Shown here piece by piece: positions 25,725 to 34,807 of a stretch of 64,000 nt of DNA. Position 1 is the stretch's first letter; the number at the start of each line of letters is the position of its first letter. The notes below the pieces were generated by a model. That model was given only the letters and a program-made list of their open reading frames with translations, was not told the origin of the DNA and ran no database searches. Source of the DNA: Marivirga aurantiaca (GTDB lineage Bacteria > Bacteroidota > Bacteroidia > Cytophagales > Cyclobacteriaceae). The DNA lies in the NCBI RefSeq assembly GCF_016679925.1, contig NZ_JAEQBW010000003.1:124001-188000 (forward strand). The letters run 5' to 3'. The position numbers and the translations under genes are program-made.

Positions 25725-26597
25725 ATGGATAGTCAGAAAGGAGGAATAATCATGGCACACTCAATCGTTCAAGGCTCTGTACCGGAAATAAAGGCTAACA
25801 CCAATAAAATGTTGATTGGTCTTTCGGTGGCATTTCTTTTTATAGGCGGACTTACGATTTTACAGGATTTGGCAGAATCCTACAGAAGTGGTTATGCCTT
25901 TTACTTCAGTGAGTCGCTATTGTTTAAAACCATTTGGTTGCTGTTTATCCCTATACTGACTATTCTGCATCACAGGCTCGAACGCGAAAATTTAGAGAGC
26001 TTGCGGAAGATCACACTTTACATTGCAGCGCCAATTGTTATTCATTTTCTCCTTGTCCCGTTCATTGCTTTTGGGTTCTCAGGTTTATTTTTTGAAGGGA
26101 GATACGGCCTGTATAAATTCTTTTCCTATACGCTTGCTCACGACTTCTATAAATTGGTAATCATTTATGCCGGTTTTGTATTGAGCTATAAATTTTTTCA
26201 AAAGGATTCAACAATATCAGCAAGTGTGCAGGAAAACGCTGTATTGAATAAGATGATCATTAACAATGGAAAAGACAATACTATCGTCTGTGTGGAAGAT
26301 ATCCTGCAAATCACTTCGGCAAGCCCCTATGTTTTTATTCATCTGGAAAATAAAAAACACTTGCATTCTGAAACCTTAAAATCTATTTGTCAGCAATTGG
26401 ACAGCAACATCTTCATTCGGGTGCATAAATCCACAATGGTTAACGTGGCCAAAGTACAATCATTCAAGTCCCGCCTCAATGGTGATTACGATTTGCTCTT
26501 AAAAAATGGTGATACCGTGAGGTTAAGCAGAACGTATGCTGCAAATTTCAAAAAGCACTTTAAAACATCGCCATATAATTCCAAAGAAAAACATTAA
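25725..26597 (+). CDS. LytTR-family regulator with membrane domain
   Basis: 290 residues from ATG 25725. An ATG at 25752 is preceded by AAAGGAGG, an unusually good ribosome-binding site for this phylum, and would give 281. Four hydrophobic helices (about 28-45, 65-85, 102-128, 140-160) precede a C-terminal LytTR DNA-binding domain (about 188-280: EDILQITSASPYVFIHLENK, IRVHKSTMVNVAKV, DTVRLSRTYAANFKKHF). Such proteins act as membrane-linked transcription regulators. The next genes, a dioxygenase-like lipoprotein and YceI, are candidate targets. Confidence 0.85.
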   Translation: MDSQKGGIIMAHSIVQGSVPEIKANTNKMLIGLSVAFLFIGGLTILQDLAESYRSGYAFYFSESLLFKTIWLLFIPILTILHHRLERENLESLRKITLYIAAPIVIHFLLVPFIAFGFSGLFFEGRYGLYKFFSYTLAHDFYKLVIIYAGFVLSYKFFQKDSTISASVQENAVLNKMIINNGKDNTIVCVEDILQITSASPYVFIHLENKKHLHSETLKSICQQLDSNIFIRVHKSTMVNVAKVQSFKSRLNGDYDLLLKNGDTVRLSRTYAANFKKHFKTSPYNSKEKH

Positions 26598-26880
26598 TCA
26601 ATACGAGATCTCTCCCACTTTTTGAAAGGTGGATTAAGAGAGGGTGTAGATTGAAATAAAAATTTCAAAAAAACTTGTTTTAAGAATGAGGGACTGATTT
26701 GACTAAGACGAATCAGGAGCCTGCCAGCCGAAGGCTGGGGGAGTTGTTATAAAATTTCATTAACTGTTTATCAAAACCAATAAAGAAGTTTATTACAAGA
26801 TCATTTTTACGAAAAGCCTAAAATAACTCATCAGGATACCATATAAACTCATCGGCTCAGCTAATTGATTTTTCATAGAG
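26598..26880. repeat. Intergenic repeat and hairpin
   Basis: ACGAGATCTCTCCCACTTTT then TGAAAGGTGGATTAAGAGAG (26603-26642) is an uninterrupted copy of the repeat that hosts MITE-like elements at 10.5 and 10.9 kb. A 15-bp hairpin CCAGCC-GAA-GGCTGG lies at 26724-26738. Confidence 0.5.
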
Positions 26881-26893
26881 ATTTTGCCCTCTG

Positions 26894-26901
26894 TAAATTT
26901 G
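26894..26901 (+). promoter_or_regulatory. Bacteroidota -7 box TAAATTTG
   Basis: A perfect TAnnTTTG box 26 bases upstream of the ATG at 26928; it supports that start over the upstream ATG at 26865. Confidence 0.45.
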
Positions 26902-26927
26902 TCCTCAACATCAAAACAATAAATAAG

Positions 26928-27557
26928 ATGAAATCTATCATTAAAACTTTTCAAGTATGCTGTCTTCTGTTTGTATTGGGACTGACAGCTTGTAATGCTC
27001 AAAGTTCAAAGATTGTAGGCGGACCTTGTGAAGGTTGCGAAGCAATTGATGAGTATGGTGATAAAAAACTCACAGCTACTGACACGCTGCCTGAATTTAA
27101 AAACAACGAACCGAAACTGAAGATTACCGGAACAGTTTTTGAAAAAGATGGTGAAACAGCTGCTGAAAATGTTGTTCTCTACATCTACCACACCAATAGA
27201 GAAGGGATTTATGAGAAAAAAGGCAATGAAAAAGGCTGGGCAAAACGGCATGGATTTATCCGTGGATGGGTCAAAACAGAAAAAGACGGAAAGTATACAT
27301 TTTACACTTTCAGACCTGCGGCTTACCCGGGTGGAAGCGAACCTGAGCACATTCACATCATCGTAAAAGAGCCCGGTAAAAACGAGTATTATCTTGACGA
27401 CTATCTTTTTGATGATGATCCGATATTGAGCAGGGAAAATCGGGAAAAATCAAGAGGTCGGGGCGGTTCCGGAATTATGAAGCCAAAAGAGGAAAACGGA
27501 ATCCTGACAATTGAGCGGAACATCATCTTAGGCAAAAACATCCCTAATTATGAATAG
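26928..27557 (+). CDS. Intradiol-dioxygenase-like lipoprotein
   Basis: 209 residues from ATG 26928, which gives a lipobox (VLGLTAC, Cys16). The rest matches the intradiol ring-cleavage dioxygenase fold: GTVFEKDGETAAENVVLYIY, the Tyr ligand in HTNREGIY, and TFRPAAYPGGSEPEHIHIIV carrying the second Tyr and the two His iron ligands. Family members split catechols or act on related substrates; an exported lipid-anchored form is typical of Bacteroidota. It overlaps the next gene by 8 bases, indicating translational coupling with the YceI protein. Confidence 0.85.
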   Translation: MKSIIKTFQVCCLLFVLGLTACNAQSSKIVGGPCEGCEAIDEYGDKKLTATDTLPEFKNNEPKLKITGTVFEKDGETAAENVVLYIYHTNREGIYEKKGNEKGWAKRHGFIRGWVKTEKDGKYTFYTFRPAAYPGGSEPEHIHIIVKEPGKNEYYLDDYLFDDDPILSRENREKSRGRGGSGIMKPKEENGILTIERNIILGKNIPNYE

Positions 27558-28182
27558 GGTATTTTGCATGGTTCTTTGGTCAATATTGACTATATCGTGT
27601 ATGGGCAAACATCAATCAGATGCCCAAAAAGTGGTGGCCCAGCCTGCAGCTGAACTTACCAGAGGTTTTGGAGCAGATACATTGAGCATAAATACTACTA
27701 AATCAAAAATCGATTGGATAGCCACCGAAATGCGGGGTGCAAAAAGTCGAACCGGAAAAATTTCGCTCATAGATGGCTATTTTCTGACAACGAACAATGA
27801 AATAGCAGGAGGGAAATTTATTGTAGATATGGAAACTATGGACGTTACTGATATGCCTGTCCATGAAAAAATAGCCCTCAAAAACCTGATTAACCATTTA
27901 AAGAGCGATGATTTTTTCAATGTAGCCTTTTATCCCGTATCGATTTTGGAAATCACCAGTGTTGAAAGCTTAGAAACAGATAGCCTGAAAATTTCAGGGA
28001 ACCTGAGCATAAGGGAAATTACCAGGAACATTGAATTTGTAGCCCGGCAAAATGAAAAGCATTTCACCGCCCAATTTACTTTTAACCGACTTGACTGGAA
28101 TATTGCTTACGAAGGAAGTTGGGCGGACAAAACATTAATAGATAAAGAAGTTGAATTAAGCATTTCTGTTTACGTTGATTAA
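27550..28182 (+). CDS. YceI-family lipoprotein
   Basis: 210 residues; lipobox LTISC. The mature part is a lipocalin-like YceI barrel (TKSKIDWIATEMRGAKSRTG then KISLIDGYF; EVELSISVYVD at the end). YceI proteins bind isoprenoid or other amphiphilic molecules in a central cavity and are often induced by stress. The overlapping start shows it belongs to the dioxygenase-like gene, so both may handle the same lipid or aromatic compound. Confidence 0.88.
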   Translation: MNRVFCMVLWSILTISCMGKHQSDAQKVVAQPAAELTRGFGADTLSINTTKSKIDWIATEMRGAKSRTGKISLIDGYFLTTNNEIAGGKFIVDMETMDVTDMPVHEKIALKNLINHLKSDDFFNVAFYPVSILEITSVESLETDSLKISGNLSIREITRNIEFVARQNEKHFTAQFTFNRLDWNIAYEGSWADKTLIDKEVELSISVYVD

Positions 28183-28592
28183 AAGCCTAAGCCTATCCGT
28201 AGTTTTAGCGTAGCGAACTACGGATTATGTAATAAGTTATAGTCTGTGATTCTACTCTCAGGTTAAAAAAATCAATTAAAAGAACCTAAAAAGAGGACTA
28301 TTAAAATCAAGTTTTCGTAGTCTTTGGGCTGAACTTCAAAGGAGATAACTAGATTTTGCTACAGAAGAAAATAGTGATAAACTTATTATTCCCTACTGGA
28401 ATAAATCTGTGAGACTGTCCCTCCCATAGGGATGCCTTTGGCGCTCGAGGGGACTACAGGGGTGTCAGTTGGGGAAATGAAAGCTTGTTATATACTAGAA
28501 AAAAATACAAAGAGGCCACAAAAATTTCATTAATAAAAAGGACGTTTAGAAATAACAAAATAATTTGAGAAATTAGTATTAAAACCTAAGGT
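28183..28592. repeat. Gene-free gap with hairpin and shared repeat
   Basis: A hairpin with CCGTAGTT/AACTACGG arms lies at ~28196-28226, a possible terminator stem without a T run. Bases ~28318-28357 (CTTTGGGCTGAACTTCAAAG) recur at 10667-10707. Nothing else is supported. Confidence 0.4.
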
Positions 28593-28958
28593 ATGCAAAC
28601 AACACCCGAACACGATGAACGAATGGCAAAAATGACATTCTCTTCTGTATATCCGCATTATGTCACAAAAGTGGAGAAAAAAGGCAGAACGAAAGAAGAA
28701 TTGCATCAGGTGATAGAGTGGCTGACCGGTTTTGATGAAAGGAAATTACAAGAACTCATTAATGAGAAAGTAACCTTTGAAACATTCTTTCAAAAAGCAA
28801 AATTAAATCCAAATGCTCAGCTCATTACAGGAGTGATATGTGGCTATCGTGTAGAAGAAATTGAGAACCCGTTAACGCAAAAGGTAAGGTATCTGGATAA
28901 GTTAGTGGATGAATTGGCAAAAGGTCGTAAGATGGAAAAGATTCTACGGGTTGCGTAG
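28593..28958 (+). CDS. DUF2200 family protein
   Basis: 121 residues, full length for DUF2200 ([20 protein letters not shown], then [34 protein letters not shown]). The family is small, cytoplasmic and of unknown function, often next to stress genes. The monooxygenase-like gene follows 61 bases later on the same strand. Confidence 0.85.
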   Translation: MQTTPEHDERMAKMTFSSVYPHYVTKVEKKGRTKEELHQVIEWLTGFDERKLQELINEKVTFETFFQKAKLNPNAQLITGVICGYRVEEIENPLTQKVRYLDKLVDELAKGRKMEKILRVA

Positions 28959-29019
28959 AGGGAATGATTTACCAATGAACATTTTGATTATGTCCATTGG
29001 CCTGTAAATTTTAATAAGT

Positions 29020-29337
29020 ATGGAAAAGATAGTAATTGTGGGCTACAGACCCTTCCCCGGAAAAGAATCTCAATTAATGGAGCTGATGAATATCCATTGG
29101 CAAACCCTTGACAAGGAAAACCTGGTTTCGGCACGAAAGCCGGTACTGATGAAATCTTTGGACGGAACAGTGATAGAAGTATTTGGCTGGAAATCAAAAG
29201 AGGCCATGGATTTGGCCCACTCCAACGAAACAGTTTTGAAGATTTGGGAAAAATATGCTGAAGTTTGTGAATATGTACCCATTGCTGAACTGACTGAAAG
29301 CAAGCACATATTTTCTGAATTTAGTCCGCTCAATTAG
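29020..29337 (+). CDS. Dimeric alpha-beta barrel (ABM-like) protein
   Basis: 105 residues. The pattern KIVIVGYRPFPGKESQLMEL then MNIHWQTL at the start and AMDLAHSNETVLKIWEKYAE later fit the dimeric alpha-beta barrel fold that includes antibiotic-biosynthesis monooxygenases and EthD-like proteins. Active-site residues are not clear, so an enzyme call is not justified. Confidence 0.65.
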   Translation: MEKIVIVGYRPFPGKESQLMELMNIHWQTLDKENLVSARKPVLMKSLDGTVIEVFGWKSKEAMDLAHSNETVLKIWEKYAEVCEYVPIAELTESKHIFSEFSPLN

Positions 29338-29518
29338 GTGAGAATGATGATCTGAGAGTTCTATAAAATGATGCCTGTCAGCTCAATTTTGGGAGGATTC
29401 ATTTAACTTCAAATAGCAAAGGCGTAATAAAAGGAAAATAAAAGTATGTTGTTTCGTTGAATTTATTGTATTTTACTTGATCTTAGTCACTGTAAGATAA
29501 AACCAAACAAAATCCCCT

Positions 29519-31774
29519 ATGAAAGCCCAGGCTGAGCCAACCTCTGATAACAACTTATCTGCCAACAGACAAACCCGGGTGCCTCACGCAGTCGCACAAA
29601 AACAGGGCAAACATGAACCCGCTTTTCAATTTGAGGACAATAGACCCGAAGCTGTGGCACAAAGAAAGCTGCAAGAGGTGGCTAATAATAGCTCTCAAGC
29701 CAGACAAACTGCACACCTTCAGGTTTTAGCAGGTTCCAAGAATATTCAGCTAAAGAAGAAAGAAGAGGAGGAACTTGTCCAAAAAAAGGAAAACAAAACC
29801 GGATTACCGGACAACTTAAAAACAGGAATTGAAAATCTTTCAGGTTATTCCATGGACGATGTAAAAGTCCACCGCAATTCCGATAAACCTGCCCAGCTAA
29901 ATGCCCATGCCTACGCACAGGGAACAGATATCCACTTGGCGTCTGGCCAGGAAAAACATTTGCCTCATGAAGCCTGGCATGTAGTGCAGCAAAAGCAAGG
30001 TCGTGTAAAGCCGACCACTCAGCTCAAAGGAAAGGTGAATATCAATGATGATGAAGGTTTGGAGAAAGAAGCTGATGTGATGGGGGCGAAGGCTTTACAA
30101 CAAGCGAGTTTACCTACGCAATTAAAGTTTCAAAATGAAGTTTCAGGAGCTGTTGCCAGTGCGCCTATTCAAACCAAGCTTATACCAAACAAACTAAATG
30201 TAGTTGGAGAAAACCATACAGAATCGGATAAGCTCCGGAAAGATGAGCAAAATTTCGGAAAGGATGTTTTAGGAAGTAAAAACTATTGGACAGAGGCCCA
30301 GTTTAGGATGGGGAAAGAGCCGATGATATCTTTTTTTACAGATAGTAGAGAAATAGCCGATCCATTTGAACTAAGAATTCTACACTCTTTGAATTTCTTA
30401 AAGAGTCAAATTCAAAAGGATGACACCTACATGACAGCTGTAGAATGGAAAAATCAGCTCACCATCTATTGCAGTAATTTAAAAGAAGGCTCTGATGGAA
30501 ATGAACTTGACAAAGAAAGAAAGAAGTACTATACAAATGTTCTTGCTAAAACCTTTGACAGTTGGAAGAAAAAGGAGGATGATATTGTGATAAAAGAAAT
30601 AGATCAACTATTGCCGCAGCTGGCTCCTTTTGTGGCGGAAAATAGAGGCATAAAAGCTGATAAATTAGAAAGTGATAAAGGTGTTTCTTGCGAGCGTTCA
30701 CTGGCAATGCACAATGCTGCTAACAAAGAAGCTGCCAGCAAATCAGGCTTGTGGAAAGTAGGAGATAGTCATGCCAAAGACATGTCGAAATTGGAAGATC
30801 GGGAGTATGAACTTACCACTGAAAGGGATTTTCAGAGTTATTTGAAACTTTATCTCACAACTCCCGGCAAAGAAAATGTTAAGTCAAGTGCTGTTCTCGC
30901 TCAGCAAGATGAGGATATTAGAAAAGAACTTATTGACGATCTAACAAGCTTGATTGGTCAAGTATACTATGAAGGTGCAGAGGCAGATGCTGTAATTCAT
31001 GCTATCAAAACAAGAGTGAAAGAAAAAGTAGTAGCCGAGGCCATCCTCAAAAGCAAGGATTGGGAAAGAGCGCAAGATTATGTTACCAAAAAAGAGAAGG
31101 CTGAGAAAGAAGAGGCTCAATTATCGAGTCTGGAATTAGAAGTAAAGGAATTTGAAAAAAAACAAACTAAAGAAGATGACACGGACGAGAAGCGAAGAGA
31201 AAAAGGACAGCTAGAGCGTAGAAATGAGGAAATCGATTTGTTGAAATCCATTCTTGGCACTTTAATGAAAGAAATGGATTCCTTTGTTGTAAAGGCAAAA
31301 AAATTGACAGGGGAACCAGAATTAGAAGATAAGTATGCAGCAGAAGCTCAAGAAAAGCGGATTGCCAGTGGGATTTATTCAGGCCTTTCTAGTGTCATTC
31401 CGCTAATAGAAGAAGCCAACAAGCAAGTTGTATCTGCTGGTTATCCAAAGATTAGTATCAACTTTCTCATGGTTTGGGAAGATCTTACAAAACCTATTCC
31501 CAAACTAGAAGCAGTAAATAAGGATGCTCCATGGGATGCAATAGAAAATATAGAGAAGCTCTATGATATGCTTAAAAAAAGCCCCGCAAGTATCGAGAAG
31601 CAAAATATAACGGATGATGTCATATTGACGGAAGTACTTAAAAATTCCAAGGCAGCAAAGAATTTAAATAACTGGAGGAGAAATGAATCTACGCGGAAAT
31701 ATGATATGAAATACGGCTTTGATCGAATAAAACTTGCTGAACTTGAGAAATTTCTTCTAAGTATGAAAGCATAA
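29519..31774 (+). CDS. DUF4157 eCIS-associated effector, payload 2
   Basis: 751 residues, no signal peptide. The leader carries FQFEDNRPEAVAQRKLQEV (~37-54), then KKEEEELVQKKENKTGLPD (~80-98) and a DUF4157 domain with HEAWH at 150-154. The payload (~200-751) starts with KLNVVGENHTESDKLRKDE (GENH at 230-233), followed later by CERSLAMHNAANKEAASK and GLWKVGDSHAKDM (GDSH at 415-418). The spaced GE-x-H / ER...M / VG-x-x-H pattern recalls the EreA/ChaN/TIKI-like superfamily, which is an inference. The rest is a long charged coiled-coil region (~500-600) and a helical tail. A good eCIS cargo or toxin candidate. Confidence 0.8.
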   Translation: MKAQAEPTSDNNLSANRQTRVPHAVAQKQGKHEPAFQFEDNRPEAVAQRKLQEVANNSSQARQTAHLQVLAGSKNIQLKKKEEEELVQKKENKTGLPDNLKTGIENLSGYSMDDVKVHRNSDKPAQLNAHAYAQGTDIHLASGQEKHLPHEAWHVVQQKQGRVKPTTQLKGKVNINDDEGLEKEADVMGAKALQQASLPTQLKFQNEVSGAVASAPIQTKLIPNKLNVVGENHTESDKLRKDEQNFGKDVLGSKNYWTEAQFRMGKEPMISFFTDSREIADPFELRILHSLNFLKSQIQKDDTYMTAVEWKNQLTIYCSNLKEGSDGNELDKERKKYYTNVLAKTFDSWKKKEDDIVIKEIDQLLPQLAPFVAENRGIKADKLESDKGVSCERSLAMHNAANKEAASKSGLWKVGDSHAKDMSKLEDREYELTTERDFQSYLKLYLTTPGKENVKSSAVLAQQDEDIRKELIDDLTSLIGQVYYEGAEADAVIHAIKTRVKEKVVAEAILKSKDWERAQDYVTKKEKAEKEEAQLSSLELEVKEFEKKQTKEDDTDEKRREKGQLERRNEEIDLLKSILGTLMKEMDSFVVKAKKLTGEPELEDKYAAEAQEKRIASGIYSGLSSVIPLIEEANKQVVSAGYPKISINFLMVWEDLTKPIPKLEAVNKDAPWDAIENIEKLYDMLKKSPASIEKQNITDDVILTEVLKNSKAAKNLNNWRRNESTRKYDMKYGFDRIKLAELEKFLLSMKA

Positions 31775-32360
31775 AAAGCATAAATAGACCTGTAGTATTC
31801 AACCACAGATAGTGTATTCCTTGGTTTTAGGAATGAGAATATAGTTTTGTTCATTGAGTTCTGGTATAACGCAGTTGAAGACAGAAAGTGCTACCAAATT
31901 TGCACCAAACCCTATGTTTTCAGAGTCCCACATAAAGCCTGTTCAACTGTATAGTATACATGATGATTATATGGTTTCAGAAGGAGCAAGAGTCACAACA
32001 AGTTCTCTAAGCACAGGATGAACAAAAGAAGAATGACAAAATTAAAAAGATTGACGTTATCACTGTTGGAATAATTGGAATAATGTGGAAGGTCTTGTCT
32101 AACAGCAGCAAAAAGTCTGTCTAAGCTAATAAGTGGTGTATTAAACGCTGAAGATTTTTCAATAAAATTATTACTCTGCATTTTGTGCGTCTGGGAATAT
32201 TTTTATTCCTGAATGTAGAGGTATTGAAAAGTGACTATCCACCACATAGGTTATCAGCAAGCAGTTAGCTGTTAATTGAAATTTTATTATCTTTCTGTTA
32301 GGTCTTTAGCGCCCATCAACGGCTAGACTGGACTTTTAGCATTACTTAAAAGAAAAAGAT
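31775..32360. other. Gene-free gap with possible coding remnant
   Basis: No gene with a start codon. A plus-strand frame ending with TGA at 32019-32021 stays open from about 31842 and reads like protein (KFAPNPMFSESHIKPVQLYS, then IHDDYMVSEGARVTTSSL). It could be the remnant of a lost effector tail, but this is weak. The remainder is AT-rich. Confidence 0.3.
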
Positions 32361-32960
32361 ATGGCTTATATTAAAACAGGAGTAAACCAACCGGGAATTG
32401 TTGAATTGTTGTTCTATAAGGGATCGACCGGGAAAGCATTGTCAAACTTAGCACATACTTTACTTCATGGTCCTTCCGGACTGACACCAGCTGAAAGGGA
32501 GCTCATAGCCTCTTATGTATCAAAATTAAATGATTGTGAATTTTGCCACCAATCTCATTCGGCTTCCGCAAATGCACATTTAGGAGATGAAGGTAAAACA
32601 GTAAGTTGTTTAATTGATGATATAGAGAGTGCCCCGGTAACTGAAAAATTAAAAGCACTGTTAAGGATAGCCGCAAAAGTTCAACAAAGTGGAAAAGCGG
32701 TAACAGAACAAGATATAGAAACGGCAAAAACAATGGGAGCCAGCGATGAAGATATACATGATGCCATCTTGATTGCTGCTGCATTTTGCATGTATAACAG
32801 ATATGTGGATGGTTTGGGAACAACACCTGCAGCTTCGGATGAATATCCTGACATGGGTAAAAGACTAGCAAAAAAAGGATATAAGTATCCACCGGTATTT
32901 TTGAGACCATTCATAGTAAAACTAATGAACAGAAAAAAGAAAGCTCATACTAAAGGCTAA
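32361..32960 (+). CDS. AhpD-like / carboxymuconolactone decarboxylase-fold protein
   Basis: 199 residues. The motif DCEFCHQSHSASA carries the CxxC-x-x-x-H active site of peroxidase-related AhpD-like proteins, preceded by LTPAERELIASYVSKLN. These enzymes reduce peroxides through the cysteine pair in the cytoplasm. The C-terminal tail (MNRKKKAHTKG) is strongly basic. It is a single gene directly before the third DUF4157 gene. Confidence 0.85.
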   Translation: MAYIKTGVNQPGIVELLFYKGSTGKALSNLAHTLLHGPSGLTPAERELIASYVSKLNDCEFCHQSHSASANAHLGDEGKTVSCLIDDIESAPVTEKLKALLRIAAKVQQSGKAVTEQDIETAKTMGASDEDIHDAILIAAAFCMYNRYVDGLGTTPAASDEYPDMGKRLAKKGYKYPPVFLRPFIVKLMNRKKKAHTKG

Positions 32961-33022
32961 GAAAACTTGCAGTATGTTAAAGAGGATGAAATTTAGTAAA
33001 AAATAAACCTGTAGACCAAAAC

Positions 33023-34678
33023 ATGAATACCCACGCTAACAAAAAGCAACAGAATAAAAATCAATCAGTAGTAAATACCATTGCTCAAAAAAAGGGTGGA
33101 GGTGAGCCTGCTTTTCAATTTGTAGACAAAAGACCTGAAGCTGTGGCACAAAGAAAGCTTCAACAAATAGCCAATAACAGTCCACAAGCCAGGCAAACTG
33201 CGCAACTTTTGGGTAAGGTTGGTTCCGAAGATATTCAGCTGAAGAAGGAAGAAGAGGAGCTTGTACAAAAGAAGGAAAACAAAACCGGATTACCCGATCA
33301 GTTAAAAACAGGAATTGAGAACCTTTCAGATTATTCTATGGATGATGTGAAAGTCCACCGCAATTCCGATAAACCGGCTCAGCTAAATGCCCATGCTTAC
33401 GCACAGGGAACAGATATCCATCTGGCTTCCGGCCAGGAGAAACACTTGCCCCACGAAGCCTGGCATGTAGTGCAGCAAAAACAAGGAAGGGTAAAGCCGA
33501 CCACTCAGCTCAAAGGAAAGGTAAATATTAATGATGATGAGGGTTTGGAGAAAGAAGCAGATGTGATGGGGGCGAAGGCATTGCAATTTAAACAAGTTGA
33601 AAAAGATCATTTTAAATCATCTATACCATCTTCAGTTGCCCAATTATATAAGGCAATTGATTTGGACGAGTCTCAAAACTGGGAGGATGTAAGGGAAGCA
33701 TTTAAAGCTATAAAACCTCGGTTTATTGAAGAAGGAGATCTTGGGCAAGAACATTTCGTAATGAAATATGTCGAAGGACCTCCTTTATCTAGTAAGCTAA
33801 ATGTTTCTGAAGCAGGAAACCTGGCAATTAATGCTGATGGCGGTTCCCAGCATACTGTGTTTTTTCTTGCAGCAGGTACTCTTGATCAATCCAATACTGA
33901 TTTGGAGGCTGCAAATGGAGACTTTAGACTGACTCCGACTGGAATAGTCGTTGTAGTCAATAATCACCCTCAACAAGGAAGCAGAAGTAGATTACTGCAA
34001 GTAGAGGCGACACCAGTTGAAGATAAAGGAGTCCATTGGGCTAGAGATTTGGAGACTAGATGTGACCTGTACTATAAGAATATTACTAAAGCCCATGCTG
34101 GTTTTGTGGAAATATTCAGTACGTCATTAGCTGAAAATGACCAAGGAGAAATTAGTGCAGAGCGCCATCAACAGCTCGATCAAGCTTTAGCCAACATGAG
34201 GCTAACGGCCGGGGACGCTTTTGAAATTAAAGCCTTTGGTGCTAAAAGCCCAGGATTTGGATGGAATGAGCATTATGCTGGAATAGTTGCTGTTGATGGT
34301 GCTGATCAAGTAACTCTTGAAAATTATAATAGGGATGGTGAGTTCGGTGAACAAGCTGTCGTGGTGGCAACTCAAAAACTTGGGAAAAACGGACAACAAA
34401 TAGATGATGAATTAAGTCAGTTAAGAAAGGAGTTAAAGGAAAAATGGTTCTGGGAAAAAGCAGAAAAAATAAGGCTCAATGGTGCAATAGCAGATTTAGT
34501 GGTTCTTCAACAACAATGGCTCACAATAATGAGGGATAGTAGAAGAAGCCAGGTAGACACAAAGCATTTCAAGATGTACGGACCTGCTTCAAAAGGACAA
34601 TCCTTTTTAGATATGTGGCGGGGAGAAATGGAAATGCAACAAAGTAAATTAAGTGTTGCTAATGCAGAACGAGAATGA
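33023..34678 (+). CDS. DUF4157 eCIS-associated effector, payload 3
   Basis: 551 residues. Leader and DUF4157 domain are nearly identical to the other copies (VDKRPEAVAQRKLQQ ~34-48; HEAWH 144-148; end of shared part ~187). The payload (~190-551) contains WARDLETRCDLYYKN (Cys347), GFGWNEHYAGIVAVDG then ADQVTLENYNR (His417, Asn434/436) and HFKMYGPASKGQSFLDMW near 517-536. Cys, then His, then Asn/Asp, with a strand carrying LENY, looks like a papain-like or deamidase-type catalytic layout. That is inference. No signal peptide, in keeping with eCIS loading. Confidence 0.8.
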   Translation: MNTHANKKQQNKNQSVVNTIAQKKGGGEPAFQFVDKRPEAVAQRKLQQIANNSPQARQTAQLLGKVGSEDIQLKKEEEELVQKKENKTGLPDQLKTGIENLSDYSMDDVKVHRNSDKPAQLNAHAYAQGTDIHLASGQEKHLPHEAWHVVQQKQGRVKPTTQLKGKVNINDDEGLEKEADVMGAKALQFKQVEKDHFKSSIPSSVAQLYKAIDLDESQNWEDVREAFKAIKPRFIEEGDLGQEHFVMKYVEGPPLSSKLNVSEAGNLAINADGGSQHTVFFLAAGTLDQSNTDLEAANGDFRLTPTGIVVVVNNHPQQGSRSRLLQVEATPVEDKGVHWARDLETRCDLYYKNITKAHAGFVEIFSTSLAENDQGEISAERHQQLDQALANMRLTAGDAFEIKAFGAKSPGFGWNEHYAGIVAVDGADQVTLENYNRDGEFGEQAVVVATQKLGKNGQQIDDELSQLRKELKEKWFWEKAEKIRLNGAIADLVVLQQQWLTIMRDSRRSQVDTKHFKMYGPASKGQSFLDMWRGEMEMQQSKLSVANAERE

Positions 34679-34807
34679 TCAGGCGGAACAGAGAAGCCAA
34701 TACCAAAACAAATAAAGACCCCATAAGCCAGTGCTTATTCAACCACCACGGAGCCCATAAGCCAAAACATGCAAGATCAAAATTTAAGATCCTCCCCTCC
34801 AAAACCT

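Noticed and set aside
31993-32181. 62-codon minus-strand frame
   Set aside because: Antisense to a possible coding remnant, no start context or family signal.
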